The notes: generated from the letters alone by a model not told the origin. DNA of 64,000 bases from Mycobacterium colombiense (GCF_003284975.1 NZ_QMEU01000023.1:1-64000); one strand, 5' to 3'. Shown: positions 54,603-62,801, counted from the first letter of the stretch. A program made the numbers and translations.

Positions 54603-56261
54603 ATGCCCGATGAGCTGCGGGGTCCGGCCAGATTGTTCGATGCGCTGAGTACCAAGGGCACCGCCTTCACCGAAGCCGAGCGCCGGCGGCTGGGTCTCTT
54701 GGGTCTGCTGCCGACGACGGTGAAGACGCTGGAGCAGCAAGCCGCGCATTGTTGGCACGAATTCTCCACTCGTCGCGACGATCTCGACAAACACATTTAT
54801 CTGCGGGCATTGCAGGACCGCAATGAGACGCTGTTCTACCGCGTATTGCGCGACCACATTCCCGAGGCGCTGCCCATCGTCTATACACCCACCGTGGGGG
54901 AGGCCTGCCAGCGTTTCAGCGCGATCTACCGGCGGCCCCGGGGATTGTTCGTGTCCTACACCGAGGGTGATTGCCTGGACGAGGTACTGAACAACCGGCC
55001 GCAACGTGAGGTCGATGTGATCGTGGTGACCGACGGGCAGCGCATCCTCGGCCTGGGCGATCAGGGGATCGGCGGCATGGGGATCCCGATCGGAAAACTG
55101 TCCCTCTACACCCTGATCGGTGGCATCGATCCCGCGCGCACGCTTCCGATCGTGCTCGATGTGGGCACCGACAACAGCGAGCTCCTCGACGATCCCCAAT
55201 ACCTGGGTTGGCGGCACCGGCGCATCGACGACGACGATTACTACGCGTTCATCGACAAGTTCGTCGCCGCGGTGCGCAAGCAGTTGCCGAATGTGTTGCT
55301 GCAGTGGGAGGACTTCGCCACCACGCATGCGCTGCCGATCCTGGCCCGTTATCGCGACAAGCTGCTCACCTTCAACGACGACATCCAGGGGACGGCCGCC
55401 GTCACGCTTGGAGCACTGCACGGCGCCGCCAAGGTCGCCGGCCGCCCGCTGTCGCAGCAACAGATCGTGATGCTCGGCGCCGGCTCGGCCGGTATCGGAG
55501 TGCTCGACATGATTCGACGGCAGATGATGAACGAAGGGCTGTCCGAACAGGCTGCCTCCCAGCGTATCTGGGTCCTCGACGTCGTCGGTCTGCTCACCGA
55601 TGACCGCGCCGACCTGTCGGACGCGCAGCGCGGATTCGCCCAGCCCGCCGCCCGCGTCGCGCAATGGGGTCTGTCAAGTCCCGCTCAGCTGGCCGACGTC
55701 GTCCACCACGTCGAGGTGGGCGTGCTGCTAGGCCTGTCGACCGCCGCGGGTGCCTTCACCGAGAGCATCGTGCGTGAGCTCGCCGGTAAGACCGACCGGC
55801 CGATCATCTTCCCGCTTTCCAACCCCACCAGCCGCGCCGAGGCGCGCCCCGCCGAGCTGGATCAGTGGACCGACGGCCGGGCCCTGATCGCCACCGGCTC
55901 GCCGTTCGCGCCGCTATACCGCGACGGCGTGGAACACGCTGTCGCGCAGTGTAATAACGTCTACATCTTTCCCGCCATGGGGCTCGCGGTGACGGCGGCT
56001 CAGGCAACCCGGGTCACCGACGAGATGATGCGCATCGCCGCGCAGACCTTGGGCGAGGCCTCGCCCGCCCTCGCCAACCCCGACCAGCCGCTGCTGCCGG
56101 CGTGGTCGGACGTGCCCGATGTCGCCGTGCGCATCGCGCACGCCGTCGCCGCGCAGGCGGTCGCGGACGGTGTCGCCCCGCCGCGCAGCGACGCAGAGCT
56201 CGCCGAACGCATCGCGCAGGTGCGTTGGCAACCCGAGTACCCCGCGACAGTCGACCCGTGA
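54603..56261 (+). CDS. NAD-dependent malic enzyme (MaeA type)
   Basis: A 552-residue malic enzyme converting malate to pyruvate, CO2 and NAD(P)H. Features: LPIVYTPTVGEACQRFSAIY (malic signature with the catalytic Tyr), RGLFVSYTEGD, ILGLGDQGIGGMGIPIGKLS, the metal-ligand region LQWEDFATTHALPILARYRD with FNDDIQGTAAVTLGAL, and the NAD fold IVMLGAGSAGIGVLDMIRRQ. The length and N-terminus (PDELRGPARLFDALSTKGTA) fit the large E. coli MaeA group and differ from M. tuberculosis mez (Rv2332), so it looks like a paralog. GGGA precedes the ATG. Confidence 0.92.
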   Translation: MPDELRGPARLFDALSTKGTAFTEAERRRLGLLGLLPTTVKTLEQQAAHCWHEFSTRRDDLDKHIYLRALQDRNETLFYRVLRDHIPEALPIVYTPTVGEACQRFSAIYRRPRGLFVSYTEGDCLDEVLNNRPQREVDVIVVTDGQRILGLGDQGIGGMGIPIGKLSLYTLIGGIDPARTLPIVLDVGTDNSELLDDPQYLGWRHRRIDDDDYYAFIDKFVAAVRKQLPNVLLQWEDFATTHALPILARYRDKLLTFNDDIQGTAAVTLGALHGAAKVAGRPLSQQQIVMLGAGSAGIGVLDMIRRQMMNEGLSEQAASQRIWVLDVVGLLTDDRADLSDAQRGFAQPAARVAQWGLSSPAQLADVVHHVEVGVLLGLSTAAGAFTESIVRELAGKTDRPIIFPLSNPTSRAEARPAELDQWTDGRALIATGSPFAPLYRDGVEHAVAQCNNVYIFPAMGLAVTAAQATRVTDEMMRIAAQTLGEASPALANPDQPLLPAWSDVPDVAVRIAHAVAAQAVADGVAPPRSDAELAERIAQVRWQPEYPATVDP

Positions 56262-56428
56262 AGGCTGGTGGTCACGGGCACCGGATGGCGGTGTGAGTAT
56301 TCCACTGCCCTACCTGCACCGGTCTTGGCCAAGCGCAACGACTTTCGACGCAGAAGCAGCGCCTCCTCGGCACCGGCTGACTCGGTACGGCCTTTCCATG
56401 GGACGGCATCGGCCCATGGCTTGACTTC

Positions 56429-56466
56429 ATACATGCAGTGTGTATGTTAATACATACAGTATGTAT
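56429..56466. promoter_or_regulatory. Two palindromic operators upstream of the MDMPI/TetR genes
   Basis: A perfect 17-base palindrome, ATACATACAGTATGTAT, at 56450-56466, and an imperfect copy with two arm mismatches at 56429-56445. Centres are 21 bases apart, two helical turns, so a TetR dimer pair could sit on one DNA face. They end 17 bases before the ATG at 56484. The same motif recurs at 57279 before the TetR gene. Confidence 0.7.
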
Positions 56467-56483
56467 CTGGTAGGCAGGGTCTC

Positions 56484-57230
56484 ATGAGCGCCACACTCGA
56501 CGCCATAGCGGAAGAACGCAGAATCGTTCTGGAGCTTTGCTCGCAGATGCCGGATCCGTTGTGGGCGAAGGGCAGTGGTTGCTCCGGTTGGTCGGTGCAA
56601 GACCTCGTGTCGCACATGGCGTGCAGCTTCTGGCTGGCCGTCGATCCGTCGAGGCTGCCCAGTCCCGGCGATTTGCCGGCCGAACGCGCGGCGGACCTCT
56701 ACGTGGAATCGCGACGCTCTATGACCCCCAAAGAGGTGGTGGCCGACTATGAATCGGTCAGCGCCCGAGGGCTCGAGGTGCTCGCTGCGATAGAGGGTCA
56801 GGACATCGACATCCCCATCGGCGACGTCGGAACCTATCCGGCCTCGGTGGTGCCGACAACCTTTGTCTTCGAATCACTCATCCACACTCGCTACGACCTT
56901 TTTGCCCCCGACGGGCCGCTGCCGGGGGACCCGCCGCCCGTCGACGAGCTGCGGCTTGTGCCCACCCTCGATTGGATCGAAGCGGCACTGCCACAGCAGA
57001 ATGTGCCGCTGCTCAACGACTTACACACCGGCGTGGAGGTTCGCCTCGACGGGCTATGCCCCCGCACCCTGCACATCGGGGCGCGCGCCGAGGTTGGGGC
57101 GCGTGTCGCGTCCGACTCGCAGGCGTTCGTGCGCTGGGTGACCCAGCGCGGCACCTGGGCGGACTTGGGTGTGCAGGCGGAAGGCGACCCGTCGTCGCTG
57201 GATGTCGTTCGCCGGCTCAGGGTGTTCTGA
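56484..57230 (+). CDS. DinB/MDMPI-type metal-binding protein
   Basis: A 248-residue protein of the mycothiol-dependent maleylpyruvate isomerase N-terminal (DinB-like four-helix) family. Family pattern: IAEERRIVLELCSQMPDPLW, then CSGWSVQDLVSHMACSFW (metal His in VSHMA) and VFESLIHTRYDLF with a second candidate His. Such proteins act as mycothiol or bacillithiol transferases or isomerases. The operators just upstream and the following TetR gene suggest an inducible detoxification unit; the ligand is unknown. Confidence 0.78.
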   Translation: MSATLDAIAEERRIVLELCSQMPDPLWAKGSGCSGWSVQDLVSHMACSFWLAVDPSRLPSPGDLPAERAADLYVESRRSMTPKEVVADYESVSARGLEVLAAIEGQDIDIPIGDVGTYPASVVPTTFVFESLIHTRYDLFAPDGPLPGDPPPVDELRLVPTLDWIEAALPQQNVPLLNDLHTGVEVRLDGLCPRTLHIGARAEVGARVASDSQAFVRWVTQRGTWADLGVQAEGDPSSLDVVRRLRVF

Positions 57231-57278
57231 GCCGGGTCCGACCCCGACGCCACACCGGTCGGTCACACGATCCCGGAC

Positions 57279-57295
57279 CTTCATACGGTATGTAT
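57279..57295. promoter_or_regulatory. Third copy of the ATACATAC-A-GTATGTAT operator
   Basis: CTTCATAC-G-GTATGTAT: the right arm is perfect and the left arm has two differences from the consensus at 56450. It lies 35 bases before the TetR start at 57331. A further CATAC half-site is at 57303. Confidence 0.6.
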
Positions 57296-57330
57296 GGGAA
57301 GGCATACGGTGACGTGAAAGGTAAGGGTCG

Positions 57331-57948
57331 ATGGCGCAGGGCGGTCGCCGCACGCAGGCCGAACGCGCGGCCGAGACACGCGATGCGTTGATCGGTGCTG
57401 CCCGGCCGCTGTTTGCGTCAGTCGGATTCGCCGACGCGTCCCTGGAAACGATCGTCCGCAACGCGGGGGTTACCCGCGGGGCCCTGTATCACCATTTCGC
57501 TGACAAGACAGAGTTATTCGCGGCGGTGTTCGAGCGCGTCGAGGGGGAGATGGCCGCGCGGATGGTCGACGCGGTCGCCGCCGCCGGGCACTCCGATCCC
57601 GTCGAGATCATGCGACTGTGTTCGGGACTCTGGTTGGACGCGTGCGCCGAACCCGAGATCCAGCGCATCGTCCTGCTCGAGGCGCTGGCGGTGCTGGGAT
57701 GGGAACGCTGGAGCGACATCGGCCACCGCTACAACATCGGGTTCGTGACTGGACTGCTCACCGACGCCATCGAATCCGGCAGTATTCCCCGCCAGCCCGT
57801 CGAGGTCACCGCCCTGACAATCATGGGAGCACTGCGCGAGGCGACTCTGTACATCGCGCGCGCCGACGATCATCGTCGAGCCCGCGCGGACGCCGGCGCG
57901 GTGATGGACCGACTCATCGACGCGTTGCGCGCCAACGGTTCTGGCTAG
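57331..57948 (+). CDS. TetR-family regulator of the MDMPI gene
   Basis: A 205-residue TetR protein. HTH: GGRRTQAERAAETRDALIGA, DASLETIVRNAGVTRGALYH, HFADKTELFAAVFERVEGEM. The C-terminal domain (SDIGHRYNIGFVTGLLTDAI) has the usual ligand-pocket helices. ATG at 57331 with AAGGTAAGG upstream. Operator copies before this gene and before the upstream MDMPI gene point to autoregulation and control of that gene. Confidence 0.88.
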   Translation: MAQGGRRTQAERAAETRDALIGAARPLFASVGFADASLETIVRNAGVTRGALYHHFADKTELFAAVFERVEGEMAARMVDAVAAAGHSDPVEIMRLCSGLWLDACAEPEIQRIVLLEALAVLGWERWSDIGHRYNIGFVTGLLTDAIESGSIPRQPVEVTALTIMGALREATLYIARADDHRRARADAGAVMDRLIDALRANGSG

Positions 57949-57983
57949 TCCACCTCCGCCGCACCGCTCGCCGACAGGTGTCG

Positions 57984-58694
57984 TTACGCCGCGATGCTGC
58001 CGCCGCCGTCGGCTCGGATGATCTGACCGGTGATGTAGCCGGCGTCCTCGTCCAACAGTGCGCAGATCGCATGGGCGATCTCGCGGGGTGTCCCGAGGCG
58101 GCGCAACGGAATCGTCTGCAGGATCCGCGCTTCGCGCTCGGACCCGACCGGGCTGAGCGCGCGGTACATCTCCGTTTCGATGGGTCCTGGCGCCACGGCG
58201 TTGACCGTGATGCCGGACTGCGCGAGCTCGCCGGCCCAGATCCGGGTGCACGCTTCCAGTGCCGCCTTCGTCGCCGCGTAGGGCGTGCGCTCCGAAGTGC
58301 CCAGCGTGGTCAAGCTGGTGACGTTGACGATGCGTCCCCACTCGTTGACCAGCATGCCGGGCAGCACCGCCTGGACCACCTGCACGGCGGCGCGCACGTT
58401 CAGGTCGTACGTGACGGCCAGGTCGTCCAGATTGATCGAACCGATGCGGCCGAACCGGGCGACGCCCACGTTGTTGACCACCGCGTCGATGCGCCCGTTC
58501 GCCAGCACGCGCCCGAGCGCGGAGTCGGTCTCGACCCGATCGGTGAGGTCCGCCTCGTAGAACTCGCCTGGGAAGTCGTCGGGCGCGGTGCGAGCCAGGC
58601 CGACAGGTATGTCGCCGGACCTCGCCACCCGGTCGGCGACTGCCCGGCCGATCCCCTTCGATGCCCCGGTAATCAGTACGCGCCTTGCGGTCAT
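57984..58694 (-). CDS. Short-chain dehydrogenase/reductase (FabG-like)
   Basis: A 236-residue classical SDR. Cofactor loop VLITGASKGIGRAVADRVAR, VVNNVG (NNAG equivalent), catalytic Ser in VNVTSLTT and Tyr-x-x-x-Lys in TPYAATKAALEACTR, then VNAVAPGPIETEMY. It reduces a carbonyl using NAD(P)H; the substrate is unknown. The ATG follows GGAGGA. It is divergent from a LysR gene, so LysR probably controls it. Confidence 0.88.
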   Translation of the reverse strand: MTARRVLITGASKGIGRAVADRVARSGDIPVGLARTAPDDFPGEFYEADLTDRVETDSALGRVLANGRIDAVVNNVGVARFGRIGSINLDDLAVTYDLNVRAAVQVVQAVLPGMLVNEWGRIVNVTSLTTLGTSERTPYAATKAALEACTRIWAGELAQSGITVNAVAPGPIETEMYRALSPVGSEREARILQTIPLRRLGTPREIAHAICALLDEDAGYITGQIIRADGGGSIAA

Positions 58695-58729
58695 GATGTC
58701 CTCCTTCGACGGCTCCGTATTATTACTGA

Positions 58730-58761
58730 AACGTTCTGGAACGCAAACGTTGCATAACGTT
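58730..58761. promoter_or_regulatory. Three AACGTT repeats in the SDR/LysR divergent promoter
   Basis: AACGTT at 58730-58735, 58746-58751 and 58756-58761, with an AACG half at 58739. The spacing of 16 and 10 bases suits cooperative LysR tetramer binding. They are located in the 105-base divergent gap. Confidence 0.5.
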
Positions 58762-58799
58762 GTTGTTATAGGCGATGGCGTTGCCCTTATGGAGGATCG

Positions 58800-59660
58800 A
58801 TGACGACGTTGGCGCAGCTCAGAACGTTCATTGCGGTGGTCGATCAGGGCGGTTTCACGGCGGCCAGCCGCCGGCTGGGGTTATCCCAGCCGGCCGTCAG
58901 CCGCACCGTCGCCACGCTGGAAAAAGAGCTGGGCCTGCCGCTGTTCGTTCGCCGTCGAGACGGGCTCTCCCTGACCGAAGCGGGTGCCATCGCGCTGACG
59001 CACGCGCGAGAGGCGGTGCGCCAACTCACGTTGATGCGCACCGAGGTCGCCGGCCTGGCGGGCGACATCACCGGGACCCTCAGCCTCGCGAGCCTGCCGT
59101 CGGCCACCGCAACGCTCGTCGCTCCCCAACTCCGGGCGTTCGCCCAGCGACATCCGGCTGTCACCATCCGGCTGCTCGAGGGCAGTGAGCAAGAGATTCG
59201 GGATTGGCTCGACCAGGGGGCCGCCGAAGCTGGTGTGGTCAGCCTGCCCAGCAAGGGTTTTGACGTCGCCGTCCTCGGCGAACAGGACATGGTTGCGGTG
59301 GTGCCGGCCGACAACCGGCTTGCCGCCAAGGACGTCGTCACCTACGCCGACTTGGCCAAGGAACCCTTCGTTCGTGGTACGGGCGGATGTGCGGATGTGT
59401 TCATGCCGATCGCGCGCCGCGCCGGGGTCGAATTCGACCTGGCCTTCGAAGCGCGCGAGATTGCGGCGACGCTCGAGATCGTGCGCGCCGGCCTGGGGGT
59501 GAGCATCCTGCCCAGCGCCGGCCTGCCAGAACTGCCCGGCGTCGCGGTGCGTCCGCTGCTGCCCCCGACCTTGCGGCGCCTCGGCGTCGCGGTCTCCGCG
59601 AGTGCGTCCGCACCCGCGCGCGCATTCCTCGATCAAATCGCCGCGCTGAATCTGCGCTGA
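58800..59660 (+). CDS. LysR-family transcriptional regulator
   Basis: A 286-residue LysR protein. The winged HTH is TTLAQLRTFIAVVDQGGFTA, ASRRLGLSQPAVSRTVATLE, KELGLPLFVRRRDGLSLTEA. The C-terminal periplasmic-binding-like effector domain includes TGTLSLASLPSATATLVAPQ and GLGVSILPSAGLPELPGVAV. ATG follows GGAGG. It probably activates the divergent SDR gene and represses itself. The effector is unknown. Confidence 0.9.
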   Translation: MTTLAQLRTFIAVVDQGGFTAASRRLGLSQPAVSRTVATLEKELGLPLFVRRRDGLSLTEAGAIALTHAREAVRQLTLMRTEVAGLAGDITGTLSLASLPSATATLVAPQLRAFAQRHPAVTIRLLEGSEQEIRDWLDQGAAEAGVVSLPSKGFDVAVLGEQDMVAVVPADNRLAAKDVVTYADLAKEPFVRGTGGCADVFMPIARRAGVEFDLAFEAREIAATLEIVRAGLGVSILPSAGLPELPGVAVRPLLPPTLRRLGVAVSASASAPARAFLDQIAALNLR

Positions 59661-59761
59661 TTCGATTGGGCCAGCGCAGTTTTGATCCCCGACGGGACTC
59701 CTTGCTGGCCGTGACCAACTGCGCGGCGCGACGCGTTTTTAGCCGCACCGACCTGACGTGG

Positions 59762-59767
59762 TATCTT
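59762..59767 (+). promoter_or_regulatory. -10 element TATCTT for a leaderless transcript
   Basis: TATCTT fits the mycobacterial TANNNT -10 consensus and ends 7 bases before the GTG at 59775. The predicted transcription start therefore coincides with that start codon, as in leaderless mycobacterial mRNAs. No strong -35 element was seen. Confidence 0.5.
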
Positions 59768-59774
59768 CGCCGAC

Positions 59775-59849
59775 GTGACTATCGGCGTGCGCGCGTATTG
59801 GCGCTTTATCCTGGCTCCGGGTGGAGCCAGCGATGCGGCGGCCGATTGA
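59775..59849 (+). CDS. Candidate aromatic leader peptide upstream of DAHP synthase
   Basis: A 24-residue open frame, MTIGVRAYWRFILAPGGASD and four more residues, with Tyr, Trp and Phe grouped as YWRF. It starts at a predicted leaderless transcription start and ends 124 bases before the DAHP synthase ATG. Clustered codons of the pathway's end products are the hallmark of attenuation leader peptides. Right after the YWRF codons the RNA enters an 8-bp hairpin (59811-59830). Ribosome stalling there, when aromatic aminoacyl-tRNAs are short, would change the folding described in the next entry. Inferred from sequence only. Confidence 0.6.
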   Translation: MTIGVRAYWRFILAPGGASDAAAD

Positions 59850-59943
59850 CGCACGCGCACGACTGATACCCGGAGCCCAGCAGTGACCACACGGTCGCTG
59901 CTTTTCGTCTTTCAGGGCATCGGGAACCAGCGGGCGTGCCCTG
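59811..59943 (+). promoter_or_regulatory. Candidate attenuator RNA with mutually exclusive pairings
   Basis: Segment 59811-59818 pairs perfectly with 59823-59830 (8 bp, GGGT loop). Part of the same segment, GGCTCCGGGT (59813-59822), pairs alternatively over 10 bp with ACCCGGAGCC (59868-59877). A further stem CAGGGCA/TGCCCTG (59913-59919, 59937-59943) lies just before the DAHP synthase ribosome binding region. GGAGCC recurs at 59823, 59872 and 59944, all able to pair with the single GGCTCC. A second small frame (GTG 59883 to TGA 59990) overlaps the synthase start and might couple translation. Confidence 0.5.
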
Positions 59944-59973
59944 GGAGCCAGCACAGAAAGGCACACACCGTCC

Positions 59974-61035
59974 ATGTCCATCATCAATGACGAAGCGGCG
60001 ACCATCGACACGTCCGACCACCGGATCGTCTCGTTCCGGGAACTGTCGGCACCGGCGGTGATTCGCACCGAACTGCCGTTGACCGCCCGGCGCGCCCAGG
60101 CCGTCCAGCGCGATCGTGACGAGATCTCGGCGATCCTGGCCGGTGGCGACGATCGGCTATTGCTGGTGGTCGGCCCGTGCTCGGTGCACGATCCGGTCGC
60201 CGCACTCGATTACGCGCGCCGGCTCGCGCCGATGGCCGCCGAGTACTCGGATCGGCTGAAGATCGTGATGCGCGTCTACTTCGAAAAGCCGCGGACCACC
60301 GTCGGGTGGAAGGGACTGATCAACGACCCCAACATGGATGGCAGCTTCGACGTCGAGCGGGGCATCCGGGTAGCGCGGGGACTGTTACTTGACATCATCG
60401 ATGTCGGCCTGCCGGTGGGGTGTGAATTTTTAGAGCCCACCAGTCCGCAGTACATCGCCGACGCCGTCGCGTGGGGCGCGATCGGCGCCCGCACCACCGA
60501 GTCGCAGGTGCACCGCCAGTTGGCGTCGGGCCTGTCGATGCCCGTCGGGTTCAAGAACGGCACCGATGGCAACGTCCAGGTCGCCATCGACGGTGTCAAA
60601 GCCGCTGCGGCGCAGCACAATTTCTTCGGTACCGACGACTTCGGTCGCGCGGCCGTCGTCGAGACCATGGGCAATCCCGACTGCCACGTCATCCTTCGGG
60701 GTGGCACCAACGGACCCAACTACGACGCCGCCGCGGTGGCCGGCGCCATCGAACGGCTCGGTAAGGCCGGGCTTTGCGGGCAGGTCATGATCGACTGCTC
60801 ACACGCCAACTCGGCCAAAGACCATGTGCGCCAAGCCGAGGTCACCGCCGAGGTGACCGCACGCATCGCCGCTGGCGAACGAGGTATCGCCGGACTGATG
60901 CTGGAAAGCTTCCTGGTCGCCGGCGCCCAATCGCTCGGCGGGGAGCTGGTCTACGGCCAGTCCGTGACCGATCGGTGCATGGACTTCACCACCACCGCCG
61001 GGCTGTTGGCTGACCTCTACGCGGCGATGGTCTGA
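59974..61035 (+). CDS. aroG: Type I DAHP synthase (E. coli AroG/F/H class)
   Basis: A 353-residue 3-deoxy-7-phosphoheptulonate synthase, joining PEP and erythrose 4-phosphate in the first step of the shikimate pathway. Signatures: VGPCSVHD (metal Cys69), EKPRTTVGWKGLINDPNMDG, EFLEPTSPQYIADAVAWGAI, GFKNGTDGNVQVAIDG, ILRGGTNGPNYDA, and IDCSHANSAKDH with a metal His. M. tuberculosis relies on an unrelated type II enzyme (Rv2178c), so this is an additional enzyme. It converges on mbtA with 28 bases between and may supply chorismate for the salicylate of mycobactin. An aromatic leader-type attenuator precedes it. Confidence 0.92.
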   Translation: MSIINDEAATIDTSDHRIVSFRELSAPAVIRTELPLTARRAQAVQRDRDEISAILAGGDDRLLLVVGPCSVHDPVAALDYARRLAPMAAEYSDRLKIVMRVYFEKPRTTVGWKGLINDPNMDGSFDVERGIRVARGLLLDIIDVGLPVGCEFLEPTSPQYIADAVAWGAIGARTTESQVHRQLASGLSMPVGFKNGTDGNVQVAIDGVKAAAAQHNFFGTDDFGRAAVVETMGNPDCHVILRGGTNGPNYDAAAVAGAIERLGKAGLCGQVMIDCSHANSAKDHVRQAEVTAEVTARIAAGERGIAGLMLESFLVAGAQSLGGELVYGQSVTDRCMDFTTTAGLLADLYAAMV

Positions 61036-61063
61036 CCGCGGGACACGGTTTGGCCGGGCCGCG

Positions 61064-62728
61064 TCAACGAGGGGCTGGTGCCTGTCGCGACGAAACCTGA
61101 TTGGCGATCGCCCTCTTGTCGATCTTGCCGATCGGGGTGGTCGGCAGTGACGTCATCGCCACCAAGACGTCGGGGCGGGCGTGCGCGGCCACACCGCGCT
61201 CGTCGAGGTAGCCGTTCAATTCCGCCAGCGACAGTTCTGGGCCGTCGAAAACCACGGCCGCACAGATCTTCTCGCCCAGGTAAGGGTCGGGCAGCGCGAC
61301 GGCGGCGGCCGAGAAGATCGTCGGATGGCTGTGCAGCTGCTCCTCCAGGTCCGCCGCCGAAATAGTTTCTCCGCCACGGCAAATCACGTCCTTGACCCGA
61401 CCGGTCACCACCAGATAGCCGTCGTTGCGCAGTCGCACCACGTCACCGCTGCGGAAGAACCCTTGCGCGTCGAAGCTGCGTTCGTTGTCGCGCTGGGCCC
61501 GAAAGTAGCCGTTGAACGTGTACGGTCCGCGGACCAGTAGTTCGCCCTCCTCGCCCGGCGGCACCGGGTTGCCCTCCGCATCGACGACGCGCAGTTCGTC
61601 GGCCGGACACAATGGCCGCCCCTGGGTGTGTTCGGTGAGTTCCGGGGGATCGTCGAGCCGGGTGTAGTTCAGCAGCCCCTCGGCCATCCCGAACACCTGC
61701 TGCAGGCCCGGGGTCAAAGCGCTGCGCACCAAGCGGGCATCCTCGCATTCCAGCTTGGCGCCGCCAACCTGCAAGAGCCGCAGCGTCTTTGGTGTCACTG
61801 GTTCCCAGTCGCAAGCTTGCGCCCACAACTTGGCCAACGCCGGCACCAGGGCGGTCACCGTGACACGGTGGTGTTCGATGGCGGCAAAGGCCGCCTCGGG
61901 GCTGGGGTCGGTGCCGAAAACGGTGGTGGCGCCGACCGTCATCGCGCCGAGCAGACCCGGGCAGGCGAGCGGGAAGTTGTGCCCGGCGGACAGCACCGCG
62001 AAATACACGTCGTCGCGGGTGAGCCCGCAGAGTTCGGCGCTGGCCTTCGCGTTGAAGACATAGTCGTCGTGGGTGCGGGGGATGAGCTTGGGCGTGCCCG
62101 TTGTGCCGCCCGAAACCAACAGCAGCGCAGGCGATCCCGGATCGGGCGTCGATGGCCGCGCGCCGGTGGTCGTCCCGTCGCGCAGTTGCGCCCACGAGGT
62201 GAACGGTCCCGGGTCGCCGTCGACGATGACGTGCCTCAGCGCGCCGTGCCGCTCGACGAGACCCTGCGCCATGGTCCGGTAGTCGAATCCGCCCGCGGTG
62301 TCCGCGATCAGCAACCCGGTGGCCTCGCTGACCGCGGCGAAATGTCCCAGTTCGGTGGCCCGGTGACCGGGTAGGCACATCACCGGTATCGCTGCGGCCC
62401 GCAGCAGCCCGAACAGCGCCACCGCGAACTGACAGCCGTTCGGCAATTGCAGCAGCACCCGATCGCCCGGCGCGATACCCGCGCCCCACAGCCCATCGGC
62501 CGCGCGGTTAGCCTGGTCGTCCAGGTCCGCATAGCTGAGGCCCGTGTCGCTCACGGCGTCGACGACGGCGACTCGGTCGGGCCATTGCTGGGCCGCGTCG
62601 GTCAGGATCGTGTCCAGGGGCCGCCCCGCCCAGTAGCCGGCCGCCCGATAGGCGGCGCTCCGATCGGCGGGGAAGGGCACAAACCCGTCGAGGACTCCGG
62701 TCGGCGGCTGCGGTGTGTTCGGGCTCAT
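61064..62728 (-). CDS. mbtA: Salicyl-AMP ligase MbtA
   Basis: A 554-residue aryl-acid adenylating enzyme that makes salicyl-AMP and loads it onto the carrier domain of MbtB, starting mycobactin synthesis. It starts MSPNTPQPPTGVLDGFVPFP, then LLLVSGGTTGTPKLIPRTHD (AMP loop), ACPGLLGAMTVGATT, VFGMAEGLLNYTRLD (aryl-acid pocket), GRVKDVICRGGETISAADLE, and PTTPIGKIDKRAI with the catalytic Lys. The ATG at 62728 follows GGAG. An earlier in-frame start at 62797 would run across the IdeR box and lacks family similarity. Confidence 0.94.
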   Translation of the reverse strand: MSPNTPQPPTGVLDGFVPFPADRSAAYRAAGYWAGRPLDTILTDAAQQWPDRVAVVDAVSDTGLSYADLDDQANRAADGLWGAGIAPGDRVLLQLPNGCQFAVALFGLLRAAAIPVMCLPGHRATELGHFAAVSEATGLLIADTAGGFDYRTMAQGLVERHGALRHVIVDGDPGPFTSWAQLRDGTTTGARPSTPDPGSPALLLVSGGTTGTPKLIPRTHDDYVFNAKASAELCGLTRDDVYFAVLSAGHNFPLACPGLLGAMTVGATTVFGTDPSPEAAFAAIEHHRVTVTALVPALAKLWAQACDWEPVTPKTLRLLQVGGAKLECEDARLVRSALTPGLQQVFGMAEGLLNYTRLDDPPELTEHTQGRPLCPADELRVVDAEGNPVPPGEEGELLVRGPYTFNGYFRAQRDNERSFDAQGFFRSGDVVRLRNDGYLVVTGRVKDVICRGGETISAADLEEQLHSHPTIFSAAAVALPDPYLGEKICAAVVFDGPELSLAELNGYLDERGVAAHARPDVLVAMTSLPTTPIGKIDKRAIANQVSSRQAPAPR

Positions 62729-62779
62729 GGCTCCTTCAGCGGGGGCTTCGAACGGGGCTAGTAGCGGGGACGCAGGGAG

Positions 62780-62798
62780 TAAGGATAGGGTAACCAAA
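62780..62798. promoter_or_regulatory. IdeR box 1 (mbtA side)
   Basis: TAAGGATAGGGTAACCAAA agrees with the IdeR consensus TWAGGTTAGSCTAACCTWA at 16 of 19 positions. IdeR with Fe2+ represses siderophore genes. It lies between the divergent mbtA and mbtB. Confidence 0.85.
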
Positions 62799-62801
62799 AA
62801 A

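Noticed and set aside
54261..55664. 467-codon - strand open frame over the malic enzyme
   Set aside because: No recognised motif, and the + strand malic enzyme accounts for the region fully.
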